A DNA stretch of 46,307 nucleotides, from positions 1 to 46,307 of the forward strand of contig URAM01000014.1 of the NCBI GenBank assembly GCA_900545815.1. Reading direction: 5' to 3'. This document shows positions 30,363-39,156 of this stretch, piece after piece. The notes beneath the pieces were generated by a model. It had not been told where the DNA came from. It did not search any database and was given only the letters and a program-made list of their open reading frames with translations. The stretch comes from an uncultured Eubacteriales bacterium. GTDB lineage: Bacteria; Bacillota; Clostridia; Oscillospirales; Oscillospiraceae. Made by a program: the position numbers and the translations under genes. Every line of letters starts with the position of its first letter. Position 1 is the stretch's first letter.

Positions 30363-31253
30363 TTATTCCGCTTTGGCTTTGGCTGGCTTGGAGCTGAGCA
30401 CCATCCCCAGCACGATGAGGACGGCGCCGCCAATGCCCATGGCCGTGATCGTCTCGTTCAGATAGAGGGCGGCGCTGACCATCGTCACAAAGGGCACGGC
30501 ATAGATGTACATGGTGGTTTGCAGCACCCCCAGCGTATCTGCCGCTGAGTTCCAGCAGACATAGCACAGGGCGCTGCCCAGCACCCCCAGAAAGAGCAGT
30601 CCCAGCAACAGAGTGGGCTGGGTGAACAGGGAGGAGATGGGGAAGGGGGCGCCCTCGATGGCCAGCAGGGGCAGGGTGGTGAGGAGGCCATAGAACATGA
30701 GCTTTCGGGAGATGAGGTAGCTGGAGAAGCGGGAGCTGTACCGCTGTAAGATCAGGCTGTACACTGCCCAGGACAGGGCAGCCCCCATCGAGAGCAGGTC
30801 GCCGACGGGGTTCAGTTTGAGCACCACCGCCCCGTTAAACACCACCATGACCATGCCCACCAGCGCCACCAGGATACCCAGCACCGTGTTCCGGTTGGGC
30901 TTCTCGCTGCTGGGCGTCAGCGCCAGCAGGATGGCGGTGAGTACCGGTGCAGTGGAGACTAGGATGCTGACATTGGAGGACTGGGTGTAGGTGATGGCGG
31001 TGTTCTCCGCCATGAAATAGAGGGTGTTGGAAAAGATGGACATGAGCAAAAAGGCCACTTCATCCTGCCAGCGGAAATACCACTTGGGATGGAGCACCCA
31101 CAGAACCAGATAAGCCAAGATAAAGCGCAGCAGCATGGTCTGGATGGGGGTGAACACCACCAGCAGCTTGGCGCTGACGATGAACGTGATGCCCCAGACG
31201 ATGACGCAGAACAGGGCGCACAGGTGGCCGCGGAATTTGGTGGTTGCATTCAT
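30363..31253 (-). CDS. EamA/DMT-family transporter
   Basis: The 296-residue membrane protein has about ten hydrophobic segments in two EamA repeats: the first from FRGHLCALFCVIVWGITFIVSAKL, the second from NPVGDLLSMGAALSWAVYSLIL. DMT transporters move amino acids, nucleotides or other metabolites; the substrate is unknown. A short basic tail (SKPAKAKAE) ends it. The SD on the minus strand is AGGAGGG. It has its own promoter. Confidence 0.92.
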   Translation of the reverse strand: MNATTKFRGHLCALFCVIVWGITFIVSAKLLVVFTPIQTMLLRFILAYLVLWVLHPKWYFRWQDEVAFLLMSIFSNTLYFMAENTAITYTQSSNVSILVSTAPVLTAILLALTPSSEKPNRNTVLGILVALVGMVMVVFNGAVVLKLNPVGDLLSMGAALSWAVYSLILQRYSSRFSSYLISRKLMFYGLLTTLPLLAIEGAPFPISSLFTQPTLLLGLLFLGVLGSALCYVCWNSAADTLGVLQTTMYIYAVPFVTMVSAALYLNETITAMGIGGAVLIVLGMVLSSKPAKAKAE

Positions 31254-31279
31254 GTGAACAGCCCTCCTAAAATAGTCGC

Positions 31280-31317
31280 AATGGTACCATTCTAGTGGAA
31301 AACAGTCGAAAGGTCAA
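31280..31317 (-). promoter_or_regulatory. Promoter of the EamA gene, with palindrome on the -10
   Basis: On the minus strand: TTGACC (31317-31312), a 17-base spacer and TAGAAT (31294-31289). The perfect palindrome AATGGTACCATT (31280-31291) overlaps the -10 and start region and could be an operator. Confidence 0.7.
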
Positions 31318-31370
31318 GGCTGGCAGGGCCACTCATACAGCTTGTATTCCGTTCGGCTGGTGTCATCGCA

Positions 31371-31403
31371 GAAAAAGGGACGCCCGATGGGTTCGGGCGT
31401 CCC
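31371..31403 (-). terminator. Terminator of pncB
   Basis: GGGACGCCCGA (31377-31387) and TCGGGCGTCCC (31393-31403) pair perfectly. On the minus strand a T run follows (complement of AAAAA at 31372-31376). Confidence 0.88.
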
Positions 31404-31428
31404 GCTAGAATCTGTCGTGAGGTGTATG

Positions 31429-32874
31429 TTACTTTTTATTGCGTTCCAGCAGATCGGAGCGAATGTTCAGCAAGCGCTCGGACAGGTCAACATAGTAAGT
31501 CTGGGGGTTTTCAAACCGCTTCACTTCATCCCACAGGGAGGCCACATGGAATGCGCAGTTCTCTCGGATCTCATCAATGGAGGGCAGGTCATAGACCAGT
31601 TCGCCGCCCTGAAAGATGGGACGGAGCAGCTCCTTGGCGGTGAAGTTGGAGACCTTCTTCCGCTTCCAGGTGAAGGTCGGGTCGATCAGCTCGTATTCCT
31701 GGCTGTCGTCGATCACTTCATCATGGACGGTCACCACATCGGCGATGGCCTTATGGGTGTCGTTGTCGTACAAACGATAGACCTTCTTGAAGTGGGGGAT
31801 GGTGATCTTCTCCACATTCTCGCTGACCTTGATCTTGGGGATGATGTTGCCGTCCTTGTCCTCCACAGCGGCCAGCTTGTAGACGCTGCCAAAGACGGGG
31901 TCACTCTTAGAGGTGATGAGCCGTTCGCCTACGCCGAAGGAGTCCAGCTTGGCGCCTTCCAACAGCAGGCCGCGAATGATGTACTCATCCAGAGAATTGG
32001 AGGCCACGATCTTGCAGTCGGTCAGACCGGCCTCGTCCAGCATTTTACGGGCTTCCTTGGAGAGATAGGTCAGGTCGCCAGAGTCGATGCGGATACCGCA
32101 CTTCTTGATGCCCAAGGGCCACAGGACGTTCTTGATGGCCTTGATGGCGTTGGGAACGCCGGAGCGGAGGACGTTGTAAGTGTCCACCAGCAGGGTGGCG
32201 TTGTTGGGGTAGAGCTTGCAATAAGTTTCAAAAGCGGTATACTCATCTGGGAACATCTGAACCCAAGAATGAGCCATGGTACCGGTGGCAGGCACATGAT
32301 AGTCTCGGTCGGCCTGGACGCAGGCGGTGCCGGCACAGCCGGCGATGTAGGAGGCGCGGGCGCCCAGGATGGCGGCTTCTGCGCCCTGGGCACGGCGGGA
32401 ACCGAATTCTGCCACAGGACGACCGGCGGCAGCCCGAACGATGCGGTTGGACTTGGTAGCGATCAGCGACTGATGGTTTAAAACCAGGAGGATGTAGGTT
32501 TCAATGAACTGTGCCTGGATAGCGGGAGCGCGGACGGTGAGGATGGGCTCTCTGGGGAACACGGTGGTGCCTTCGGGGATGGCCCAGATGTCACCGGTGA
32601 ACTTGAAGTTCTTCAGGTAGTCCAAAAATTCTTCCACGAAGCCGCCCTTGGAACGGAGGTATTCGATGTCCTCGTCCGTAAAGGTCAGGTTCTGGATGTA
32701 GTTTACCACCTGTTCCAGACCTGCGGTGATGGCGAAACCGCCTTCGTCAGGAATGGTGCGGAAGAACACATCAAAGTAGGTGATGCAGTCTTTCAGCGGC
32801 GTTTGGAAGTAGCCGTTTGCCATGGACAGCTCATAGAAGTCGCATAGCATTGTGTAATTTGTCTGATTATTCAT
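31429..32874 (-). CDS. pncB: Nicotinate phosphoribosyltransferase
   Basis: The 481-residue enzyme joins nicotinate and PRPP to form nicotinate mononucleotide, the entry to NAD by the Preiss-Handler route. The N terminus (MLCDFYELSMANGYFQ), the GGFAITAGLEQV segment, the active-site region GTMAHSWVQMFPDEYTAF, and LLVDTYNVLRSGVPNAI with GIRIDSGDL are typical of the long Firmicutes form. The ATG at 32874 is chosen because GGGAGTG stands 7 bases before it; a GTG three codons upstream is possible. Confidence 0.95.
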   Translation of the reverse strand: MNNQTNYTMLCDFYELSMANGYFQTPLKDCITYFDVFFRTIPDEGGFAITAGLEQVVNYIQNLTFTDEDIEYLRSKGGFVEEFLDYLKNFKFTGDIWAIPEGTTVFPREPILTVRAPAIQAQFIETYILLVLNHQSLIATKSNRIVRAAAGRPVAEFGSRRAQGAEAAILGARASYIAGCAGTACVQADRDYHVPATGTMAHSWVQMFPDEYTAFETYCKLYPNNATLLVDTYNVLRSGVPNAIKAIKNVLWPLGIKKCGIRIDSGDLTYLSKEARKMLDEAGLTDCKIVASNSLDEYIIRGLLLEGAKLDSFGVGERLITSKSDPVFGSVYKLAAVEDKDGNIIPKIKVSENVEKITIPHFKKVYRLYDNDTHKAIADVVTVHDEVIDDSQEYELIDPTFTWKRKKVSNFTAKELLRPIFQGGELVYDLPSIDEIRENCAFHVASLWDEVKRFENPQTYYVDLSERLLNIRSDLLERNKK

Positions 32875-32944
32875 GTTTCTCACTCCCGGAATGTCTTGGT
32901 TTTGTTGATTGCTACAAATTCTTTTCCCCTGTGCTGATTTTAAA

Positions 32945-32994
32945 TTTATTTAAGATTCAAATGCTATTATAATAGTGAACGGAGCAAAATGCAA
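32945..32994. promoter_or_regulatory. Back-to-back promoters of pncB and the rlmA gene sharing one palindromic -10
   Basis: The minus-strand promoter for pncB is TTGCAT (32994-32989), 17 bases, TATAAT (32971-32966). The palindrome CTATTATAATAG (32964-32975) also supplies TATAAT (32968-32973) on the plus strand, with a weak TTTATT (32945-32950) at 17 bases. The two -10 boxes overlap, so the two directions should exclude each other. Confidence 0.65.
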
Positions 32995-33040
32995 GTGCAT
33001 TTCCATGTGTCATGACATATTTTTTGAAGGGATCCGATTC

Positions 33041-33868
33041 ATGAGCTTATTTCGATGCCCCATTTGCGCCCAGCCATTGGAAAAACAACCGGGGCGATAC
33101 CTTTGTCCCAACGGCCACAGCTATGACTGCGCCGCTGCGGGCTATGTCCACCTGCTCCCTGTCCGTCAGAAGCACTCTAAGCTGCCGGGGGACGACAAGG
33201 AGATGGTTCGGGCGCGCAAAGATTTCCTCTCAGCGGGCTATTATCGCCCCCTGTGCCTGGCCTTGGAGGCGCTGGCGGATCAGCACACCGGAATGGAACC
33301 AGTGGTGGTGGATTCTGGCTGCGGAGAGGGATATTATACCGCTGGAATTTTTAATAGATTGACGGCGGCGGGAAAAAAGCCTACAATAGCAGGTATCGAC
33401 CTGTCCAAGTTCGCCCTCCGCTGGGCGGCGAAGCGGCAGAAGGAGATCGAGTTCGCCGTGGCCTCCGCCTACCATCTGCCTGTGGCAGACCGGCAGGCAG
33501 ACCTGTTTTTGAACTGCTTTTCCCCTCTGGCCTTGGACGAGGTGCGGCGGGTGCTCAAGCCTGGCGGAACCTTCCTCTATGTGGTTCCGGCGGCACGGCA
33601 CCTGTGGGAGCTAAAGGCAGTGCTCTATGAGCACCCCTACTTGAATGTGGAGGAGCGGACGCCCTACGCCGGATTCCGCTACCAAGAAGTACAGCGGGTG
33701 GAAAAAACCATCCACCTGCCCGACCAGCAGACCGTACAAGATCTGTTCCGCATGACTCCCTATTGCTGGAAAACCCCAGGGAAGGGAAAGGCGAAGCTGG
33801 AACAGCTGACGGAGCTGGATGTGCAAACACAGTTTGACATTCACGTTTTTATGAGAGAGGAGGAATGA
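33041..33868 (+). CDS. rlmA: 23S rRNA (guanine-N1)-methyltransferase, RlmA family
   Basis: The 275-residue protein has the RlmA zinc finger C6-x2-C9-x12-C22-x3-H26 (FRCPICAQP...CPNGHSYD), then the SAM-dependent methyltransferase domain with VVDSGCGEGYYTAG and a conserved GDDKEMVRARKDFL segment shared with E. coli RrmA/RlmA(I). The family methylates G745 or G748 of 23S rRNA; the choice between the two types, the second giving macrolide/tylosin-related resistance, is not decidable here. The ATG follows GAAGGGA. Confidence 0.92.
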   Translation: MSLFRCPICAQPLEKQPGRYLCPNGHSYDCAAAGYVHLLPVRQKHSKLPGDDKEMVRARKDFLSAGYYRPLCLALEALADQHTGMEPVVVDSGCGEGYYTAGIFNRLTAAGKKPTIAGIDLSKFALRWAAKRQKEIEFAVASAYHLPVADRQADLFLNCFSPLALDEVRRVLKPGGTFLYVVPAARHLWELKAVLYEHPYLNVEERTPYAGFRYQEVQRVEKTIHLPDQQTVQDLFRMTPYCWKTPGKGKAKLEQLTELDVQTQFDIHVFMREEE

Positions 33869-33958
33869 CTGGAAAGGCGGTAGTCCGACCGTCGAAAAAG
33901 ACACCGCGTGTTGCTAGATATGGGAGAGGGATTCTATATCTATCCTAGGAGGACATCA

Positions 33959-35977
33959 ATGAATACAAGAGAACAAGAAAAAACTACACCATGTCACTAT
34001 AAACCACGCCACTTTGATAAGGCAGCGGTGAGGATGCACCAGATCGTAGGGGATGATAAAAAGGGCATCCTTTCCAGAGTGCTTTTTCTGCTGGGGCCTC
34101 TGGTAGCGCTGTTCCAAGTGGAGCTGCTCAACGAAACCAATCCATACTTAAACCTAGAGCCAGACGAATTCATTATGAATATGATCTGGTACGCCATCGT
34201 TTTCTTTCTCTCCTGGCTCATCTTCGGCCGCAGAAGGCGAGCAGCGGTGGCGGCCTGTTGCTTCTTTGAGGTCATCGGCATCATCAACCACTATGTGTTG
34301 GAGTTCCGTGGCCGTATCCTATTCCCCCATGACATCAGCGCCATCCGTACGGCGGTCAACGTGGTGGATGAGTACGATTTCACTCCGGACAACTACATCT
34401 GGGGGACGCTGGCGCTGATGCTGGTCTATTTCCTGCTGCTCAAGCTCTTTGCTGTGCCGCAGCCGGAGCGATCCTACTTCAAGAAAAAAACCATCACCTG
34501 GATCATGGGCGTCCTGTCCGCCGCTTATATCGTGGCCTTTTTCTTCACCGGCTGGCTCCCTGCCGCCGGCATCAAGACCCAGCAGTGGCGCACCCAGTCC
34601 AATGGCTTTGTCTTAAATTTCACCATCGCCCTGCGCTACAGCCGGGTGGATAAACCAAGTGACTATTCTGAGCAAAATATCACCCAACAGGCTCAGGAGG
34701 TGACCAGCACCCACACCGATGAGAATCCGGAGATGAAGCTGATGCAGGATACCTTCCTGAAAAAGACCGGAAAGGCGGGCAAGACCAGCAGCAGCACCGT
34801 CTCCAGCGGTATCCAGCCCACCAACCTCATCTGCATCATGGATGAGAGCTTTGCGGATATGAGCATCTACGACCGGCTCCAGGTCAACGAGGAGGTCATC
34901 CCCTTCTTCAAAAGCCTGAAGAACAACACCGTCAAGGGCTGGATGTACTCTCCCGTCACCGGCGGCGGTACCGCCAACGTGGAATATGAATTCCTCACCG
35001 GCAACAGTTCTGCGTTCTTGCCCAGCGGTACAGTGCCCTATCAGCTCTATGTTAAGGACAACCAGGCGTCCCTGGTGTCCCTGGCCAAGGAGATGGGCTA
35101 CACCACCACCGCCTTCCATCCCTACCTATCGTCCGGCTGGAACCGGCCCCTGGTATACAAGTACATGGGCTTTGACAAGCAGATGTTCGACACCGATGTG
35201 ACCAATCCGGAGTATGTCCGCGGTTATATCTCCGACTCCTGCGACTTCAAAACCATCCAGTCCATCACGGAGCAGGGGAAGGGGCAGAAGAACTTCATCT
35301 TCAATGTCACCATGCAGAACCACGGCGGCTATAACCAGGGCTGGTACAACCTGCCCCGTACCATTGCCCTGAAGGGTACCATGTTCGGCACCAGCAGCTA
35401 TACGGAGCAGTACTTGGCGCTGATGCGCAAGACGGATGACGCCCTGAAAGAGCTCATCGACTACTATAGCAAGGTGGACGAGCCGACCATGATCGTCCTA
35501 TTCGGCGACCACCAGGGCAAGCTCACCACTGCCTTCTATGACCAGCTGTTTGGCAAGAGCACAGACAGCCTGACCATAGAGGAGACGCAGCGGGAGTATG
35601 TGACCCCCTTCATGATCTGGGCAAATTACGACATCCCAGAAACGGAGAATGTGATGCTCTCCACCAACTACTTGGGCGTCCTGACCGCCAAGATGGCCAA
35701 CCTGCCCATGACCGACTACATGAAGTATCTGGCAGACCTGTATGAGCAGGTGCCGGTTATCAACACCAACGGCTACATCATGCCGGACGGCAAGATGACA
35801 GAGGATCTGTCCGACCTGTCCGAAACGCTCCAGAGTCAGGTGAAGCAGTACCAAGCCTTCGCTTTCTGTGATCTGTTCAGTCGATTCGACTACATGGACG
35901 GCAACTTCTTCCGTCTTTACCCAGGCAGCCTGGACAACGGCACTGGTGCGGCGAGCAGCAGCGCCGGAAGTGAATAA
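33959..35977 (+). CDS. LTA synthase-family phosphoglycerol transferase (sulfatase fold)
   Basis: The 672-residue protein has about five membrane helices in the first 200 residues and a large extracellular alkaline-phosphatase/sulfatase-fold domain from about 285. Metal and catalytic motifs are LICIMDESFAD (E296), GGGTANVEYEFLTG with the likely catalytic T338, NVTMQNHGGY and VLFGDHQGKL. Family members transfer glycerol phosphate from phosphatidylglycerol to lipoteichoic acid or glycans. The ATG follows AGGAGGACATCA. Residues 235-285 are a Ser/Thr/Gln-rich linker. The exact acceptor is unknown. Confidence 0.93.
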   Translation: MNTREQEKTTPCHYKPRHFDKAAVRMHQIVGDDKKGILSRVLFLLGPLVALFQVELLNETNPYLNLEPDEFIMNMIWYAIVFFLSWLIFGRRRRAAVAACCFFEVIGIINHYVLEFRGRILFPHDISAIRTAVNVVDEYDFTPDNYIWGTLALMLVYFLLLKLFAVPQPERSYFKKKTITWIMGVLSAAYIVAFFFTGWLPAAGIKTQQWRTQSNGFVLNFTIALRYSRVDKPSDYSEQNITQQAQEVTSTHTDENPEMKLMQDTFLKKTGKAGKTSSSTVSSGIQPTNLICIMDESFADMSIYDRLQVNEEVIPFFKSLKNNTVKGWMYSPVTGGGTANVEYEFLTGNSSAFLPSGTVPYQLYVKDNQASLVSLAKEMGYTTTAFHPYLSSGWNRPLVYKYMGFDKQMFDTDVTNPEYVRGYISDSCDFKTIQSITEQGKGQKNFIFNVTMQNHGGYNQGWYNLPRTIALKGTMFGTSSYTEQYLALMRKTDDALKELIDYYSKVDEPTMIVLFGDHQGKLTTAFYDQLFGKSTDSLTIEETQREYVTPFMIWANYDIPETENVMLSTNYLGVLTAKMANLPMTDYMKYLADLYEQVPVINTNGYIMPDGKMTEDLSDLSETLQSQVKQYQAFAFCDLFSRFDYMDGNFFRLYPGSLDNGTGAASSSAGSE

Positions 35978-35982
35978 AAAAC

Positions 35983-36018
35983 AAACGAACCAGCTTCTTT
36001 GGAAGCTGGTTCGTTTTT
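35983..36018. terminator. Bidirectional terminator between LtaS-like gene and GerMN operon
   Basis: AAACGAACCAGCTTC (35983-35997) and GAAGCTGGTTCGTTT (36002-36016) form a perfect 15-bp stem with a TTTG loop and T/A tracts on both sides. Confidence 0.9.
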
Positions 36019-36030
36019 GTGCCTTTTTCG

Positions 36031-36063
36031 TTTGGGACAGTGCCTGTCCAAAAGGAACCACCC
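36031..36063. repeat. Possible REP-like fragment
   Basis: TTTGGGACAGTGCCTGTCC (36031-36049) folds as GACAG/CTGTC with TTTG/CAAA extension, followed by AAAAGGAACCACCCC. The wording GGGACAG-TGC-CTGTCC plus AGGAACC recalls short interspersed repeats that accompany REP-associated transposases in Clostridia. There is only one copy in this window, so the call is tentative. Confidence 0.3.
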
Positions 36064-36118
36064 CATGGCGCTCTTGTATAAAGAAATTATCAGATGCAAA
36101 GGCTGGCTATGTGAAACG

Positions 36119-37024
36119 CTATTGCGCAGTATACACCTTCTTGATTTCTTTTGCCGATAACCCTGGGATCTCGCCTCCATCGTTCCAATAGGATACCTGA
36201 CTCACCCCATCCAGTTGGGTCAGTGAGGCGGACAGCGCCCAGGCGGCCAGATTTGCTTTGCCGTTTTCGTCCAGCAGCGCCTGCATCCACTGGTCGGGCA
36301 GGGAGAGCGCACAGACCGTCTTTTCCAGCCGGATGGTCACTCCGTCCGATGTGGCAGGCAGATAGGCGGCAGCGCCCTTCCGTTCTGGGCCGGCGCACAG
36401 GGCGTCTAGGACGGCCTGGATGGCGCTGGTCTGGTTGGTGGTGGCAGCTTGAAGGGTGCGCGTCTCATGAAGCACTTGAGTGCCGTCCTCCGAGGGGAAG
36501 TAGAGGGTGGTTTTTAAAGGGATGGGGTCGGCGCTCATGCCGGACAGATCAAAATCCTCCGCCGTCAGCGGTTCCTCCGATTTCCCCGGCAGCACCGATT
36601 CGCCAACAGCTAAGATCACCACGCTGTCCACCTGTTTCAGCTGGGTCATGGTCAACACTACCGCCCCGTTAGCCAGCGTCCGTTTCGCCCCTGTCAAGTC
36701 TCCGTATTCTTTGGAAAAGTTCAACGTCAACACGCCGTCCTTGAGCCGAGCGCTCAACAGAGTGGTGCCTTTGGGAAAGGGGGAGGCCAGTTCACTGCGT
36801 TTCGGTTTGGACAGCAGAGCGTGTACCAGTTGATTGACGATATCCTTTTCGCTGTCCAGCGTGCAGGACTCCGTGTCCAGAGCGCTGCCGGAGGTGTAGC
36901 TGTCCGACAGGAAGTAGAGGTCATAGCGCTGCTGCCCTGTGGGGGTGGATTTCATTTGGCTGGCGCCATAGATGGCCAGCAGGAGCAGCACCCCCAGGGG
37001 GATACCAAACAACCATTTCTTCAT
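36119..37024 (-). CDS. GerMN-domain protein
   Basis: The 301-residue protein has an N-terminal membrane helix (MKKWLFGIPLGVLLLLAIYGA) that could be a signal peptide or anchor. The rest shows two GerMN-like units: the first around DIVNQLVHALLSKP.. with TTLLSARLKDGVLTLNFSKE, the second around AIQAVLDALCAGPERKGAAAYLP with GVTIRLEKTVCALSL. In B. subtilis GerM acts in sporulation and germination as a cell-wall-associated structural protein. Its ATG overlaps the histidine kinase stop (ATGA), so they are co-translated. It is the last gene of a four-gene operon. Confidence 0.88.
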   Translation of the reverse strand: MKKWLFGIPLGVLLLLAIYGASQMKSTPTGQQRYDLYFLSDSYTSGSALDTESCTLDSEKDIVNQLVHALLSKPKRSELASPFPKGTTLLSARLKDGVLTLNFSKEYGDLTGAKRTLANGAVVLTMTQLKQVDSVVILAVGESVLPGKSEEPLTAEDFDLSGMSADPIPLKTTLYFPSEDGTQVLHETRTLQAATTNQTSAIQAVLDALCAGPERKGAAAYLPATSDGVTIRLEKTVCALSLPDQWMQALLDENGKANLAAWALSASLTQLDGVSQVSYWNDGGEIPGLSAKEIKKVYTAQ

Positions 37025-38454
37025 GCAGATTCCTCCCGTGCCAAAGGCAGTGTCACCTGGAAGCAGGCGCCTCCGGCGCACCCTTCGGTCAGGCGGATGG
37101 AACCGCCAGCCTGCAAAACCGTGTCGTGGACGATGGACAGTCCCAGCCCAGTGCCGCCTGCTTCACGAGAGCGGGCTTTATCCACCCGATAAAAGCGCTC
37201 AAAGACCTTTTCCCGTTCCTCCGGCGGGATGCCGATGCCGGTGTCTTCTACGGTGAACACCACGTCCTCCTGAATGATAGCCAGACGGATCCACACGCTG
37301 CCGCCGGGGGTGTTGTACTTGATGGCGTTTTCGATGAGGTTGTTGGCGATGTGTGCCATGTTGTCCCCGGAGATGAGCACCAGGCAGTTGGACTCCAGCT
37401 GAGAGTGGAGCACGATGTCCTTGGCCTCCGCCAGGGGCAGCAGCAGATGGATGGCATAGCGCACCTGACCGGACACGTCGATAACGCCAGACTGCTCCTG
37501 AATGCCGCGATCCAGCTGGGTTAGGGAGAGCAGTCCCTCTGTGATGCGGCTCAGCCGCTGGGCTTCTCGGCCAATGTCCCCAACAAATTCCCGAATCAAC
37601 TCCGGTTCCATCTCCGGATCCTGTAAAATAGAGTCGGACAGGAGGCGGATGGAGGTGAGGGGAGTTTTCAATTCGTGGGAGGCATCCGCTACAAACTGAC
37701 GCCGCATGGCGTCCGTCTCCTGGATGCGCTCGGTGAGCTGGTTGAACTCGTCTGCCATCTTGGCCAGCTGATCCTTGCCCTTTACCGAGATGGGCTGGGT
37801 GTCGCTGCCTGAGTGGAAGGCGCGGATGGCGGCCAGCAGGTCGTTCATCCGTCGAGTCATCATCCGAGACAGGATGACGCTGACCAGCACGGCAAAGACG
37901 CAGACGACTAAGGTGATGTTGCGCAGGTTGGATTGCAGTCCCAGCAAGATCTCTGCCTGCTCCGTGTCATATTTATAAAGGTAGACTCCGCCGATGGTGT
38001 TTCCGCAATAGATCACCGGCACAGCTGCCTCACTGCGGAAAGCGTTGTCTCGGAAGGAGGCGTGATACACGTCCTGTCCATCCAGCGCCTGGGTCAGCTC
38101 CTGGAACAGGGCGTACCGGTGGGGACGGGCGCTCTCCTGGGTGTCATAGAGCAGCTGTGCATCGGAGTCGGTGACCACAATGCGGGTCAAGTTGCTGTCG
38201 CCCACCAACGTCATCACCTGCTCCACCCCCGATTCTCCCAGCTCTCCCAGCTCCGCCAGGTTGGAGGCAATCATCTGGGCTTCCGTCAGGATGCTCTGCT
38301 TGGCCTGGAACACCAGCGTCTGGCAGGCCAGCAGGGGATAGGTGTTGAGGAGGATAAGGACGGCGGCGATGATGAGCAGATAGGACAGGGCAAACTGGGA
38401 TTGGACGTTCTCAGTGGGGCGGAACTGAACGCCCTTCCACTTCCACCCCTTCAT
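37021..38454 (-). CDS. Membrane sensor histidine kinase
   Basis: The 477-residue protein has membrane helices at about 22-44 and 180-197 flanking an extracellular sensor of about 135 residues, then a HAMP linker, the DHp helix with H260 in DASHELKTPL, and the HATPase domain (NLIENAIKYN, DTGIGIPPEE, GTGLGLSIV). The layout is PhoR/WalK-like. It overlaps the response regulator gene upstream and the GerMN gene downstream by four bases each. The signal is unknown; the linkage to a GerMN protein suggests envelope or sporulation control. Confidence 0.94.
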   Translation of the reverse strand: MKGWKWKGVQFRPTENVQSQFALSYLLIIAAVLILLNTYPLLACQTLVFQAKQSILTEAQMIASNLAELGELGESGVEQVMTLVGDSNLTRIVVTDSDAQLLYDTQESARPHRYALFQELTQALDGQDVYHASFRDNAFRSEAAVPVIYCGNTIGGVYLYKYDTEQAEILLGLQSNLRNITLVVCVFAVLVSVILSRMMTRRMNDLLAAIRAFHSGSDTQPISVKGKDQLAKMADEFNQLTERIQETDAMRRQFVADASHELKTPLTSIRLLSDSILQDPEMEPELIREFVGDIGREAQRLSRITEGLLSLTQLDRGIQEQSGVIDVSGQVRYAIHLLLPLAEAKDIVLHSQLESNCLVLISGDNMAHIANNLIENAIKYNTPGGSVWIRLAIIQEDVVFTVEDTGIGIPPEEREKVFERFYRVDKARSREAGGTGLGLSIVHDTVLQAGGSIRLTEGCAGGACFQVTLPLAREESA

Positions 38455-39152
38455 CGAGCGGCGTCCTCATTTTTCAAGTAGTATCCGACCCCCCACTTAG
38501 TCATGATGTAGGCCGGGGAGGCGGGGACTTCTTCCAGCTTCTCCCGCAGCCGCCGGATATGGACGTCTACCGTCCGGTCATCCCCCTGGTATTCATACCC
38601 CCATACCTGGTCTAGCAGACTGGTGCGGCTGAACACTCGGTTGGGGTTGCGCAGGAACAGCTCCATCAGGTCAAATTCTTTGGCCGTCAGCGTCACCGGC
38701 ACCCCGTCCCGCAGGGCGCTGCGGGAGGCCAGGTCCAGAACGAGGTTCCCGCACCGCAGCTGCTGGCTCTCCGGCTGAGCGGCGCTCCGTTCAGCACCGG
38801 CACGGCGGAGGAGGGCACGGATGCGGGCTTTCAACTCCAGGATGTTGAAGGGCTTGGTCACATAGTCGTCCGCCCCGCACTCAAAGCCCATCAGCTTGTC
38901 CATGTCTGTGCTCCGAGCGGTGAGCATGATGATGGGCACGTTGGAGAAGGCGCGGATCTGCATACACGCCTCCAGCCCGTCCAGCTTGGGCATCATCAGG
39001 TCTAAGATGACCAGATCCGGCTTCTCCGAACTGGTCAGCGCTACGGCGCTCTCCCCGTCAAAGGCGGTCACCACCTCATACCCATCGTGTTCCAGGTTGA
39101 ATTTGATGCCTTTGACCACTAATTTCTCGTCATCGACCACTAAAATCTTCAT
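38451..39152 (-). CDS. OmpR/PhoB-family response regulator
   Basis: The 233-residue regulator has a receiver domain with acidic VVDDE, the phosphorylation Asp in VILDLMMP, T and K in MLTARST and YVTKPF, then a winged-helix domain (LTAKEFDLMELFLRNPNRVFSR...VDVHIRRLREKLEE...KWGVGYYLK). Two adjacent ATGs exist; the second (39152) is better spaced from GGAG. The stop overlaps the kinase start (ATGA), giving a standard two-component pair. Confidence 0.95.
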   Translation of the reverse strand: MKILVVDDEKLVVKGIKFNLEHDGYEVVTAFDGESAVALTSSEKPDLVILDLMMPKLDGLEACMQIRAFSNVPIIMLTARSTDMDKLMGFECGADDYVTKPFNILELKARIRALLRRAGAERSAAQPESQQLRCGNLVLDLASRSALRDGVPVTLTAKEFDLMELFLRNPNRVFSRTSLLDQVWGYEYQGDDRTVDVHIRRLREKLEEVPASPAYIMTKWGVGYYLKNEDAAR

Positions 39153-39156
39153 CATT

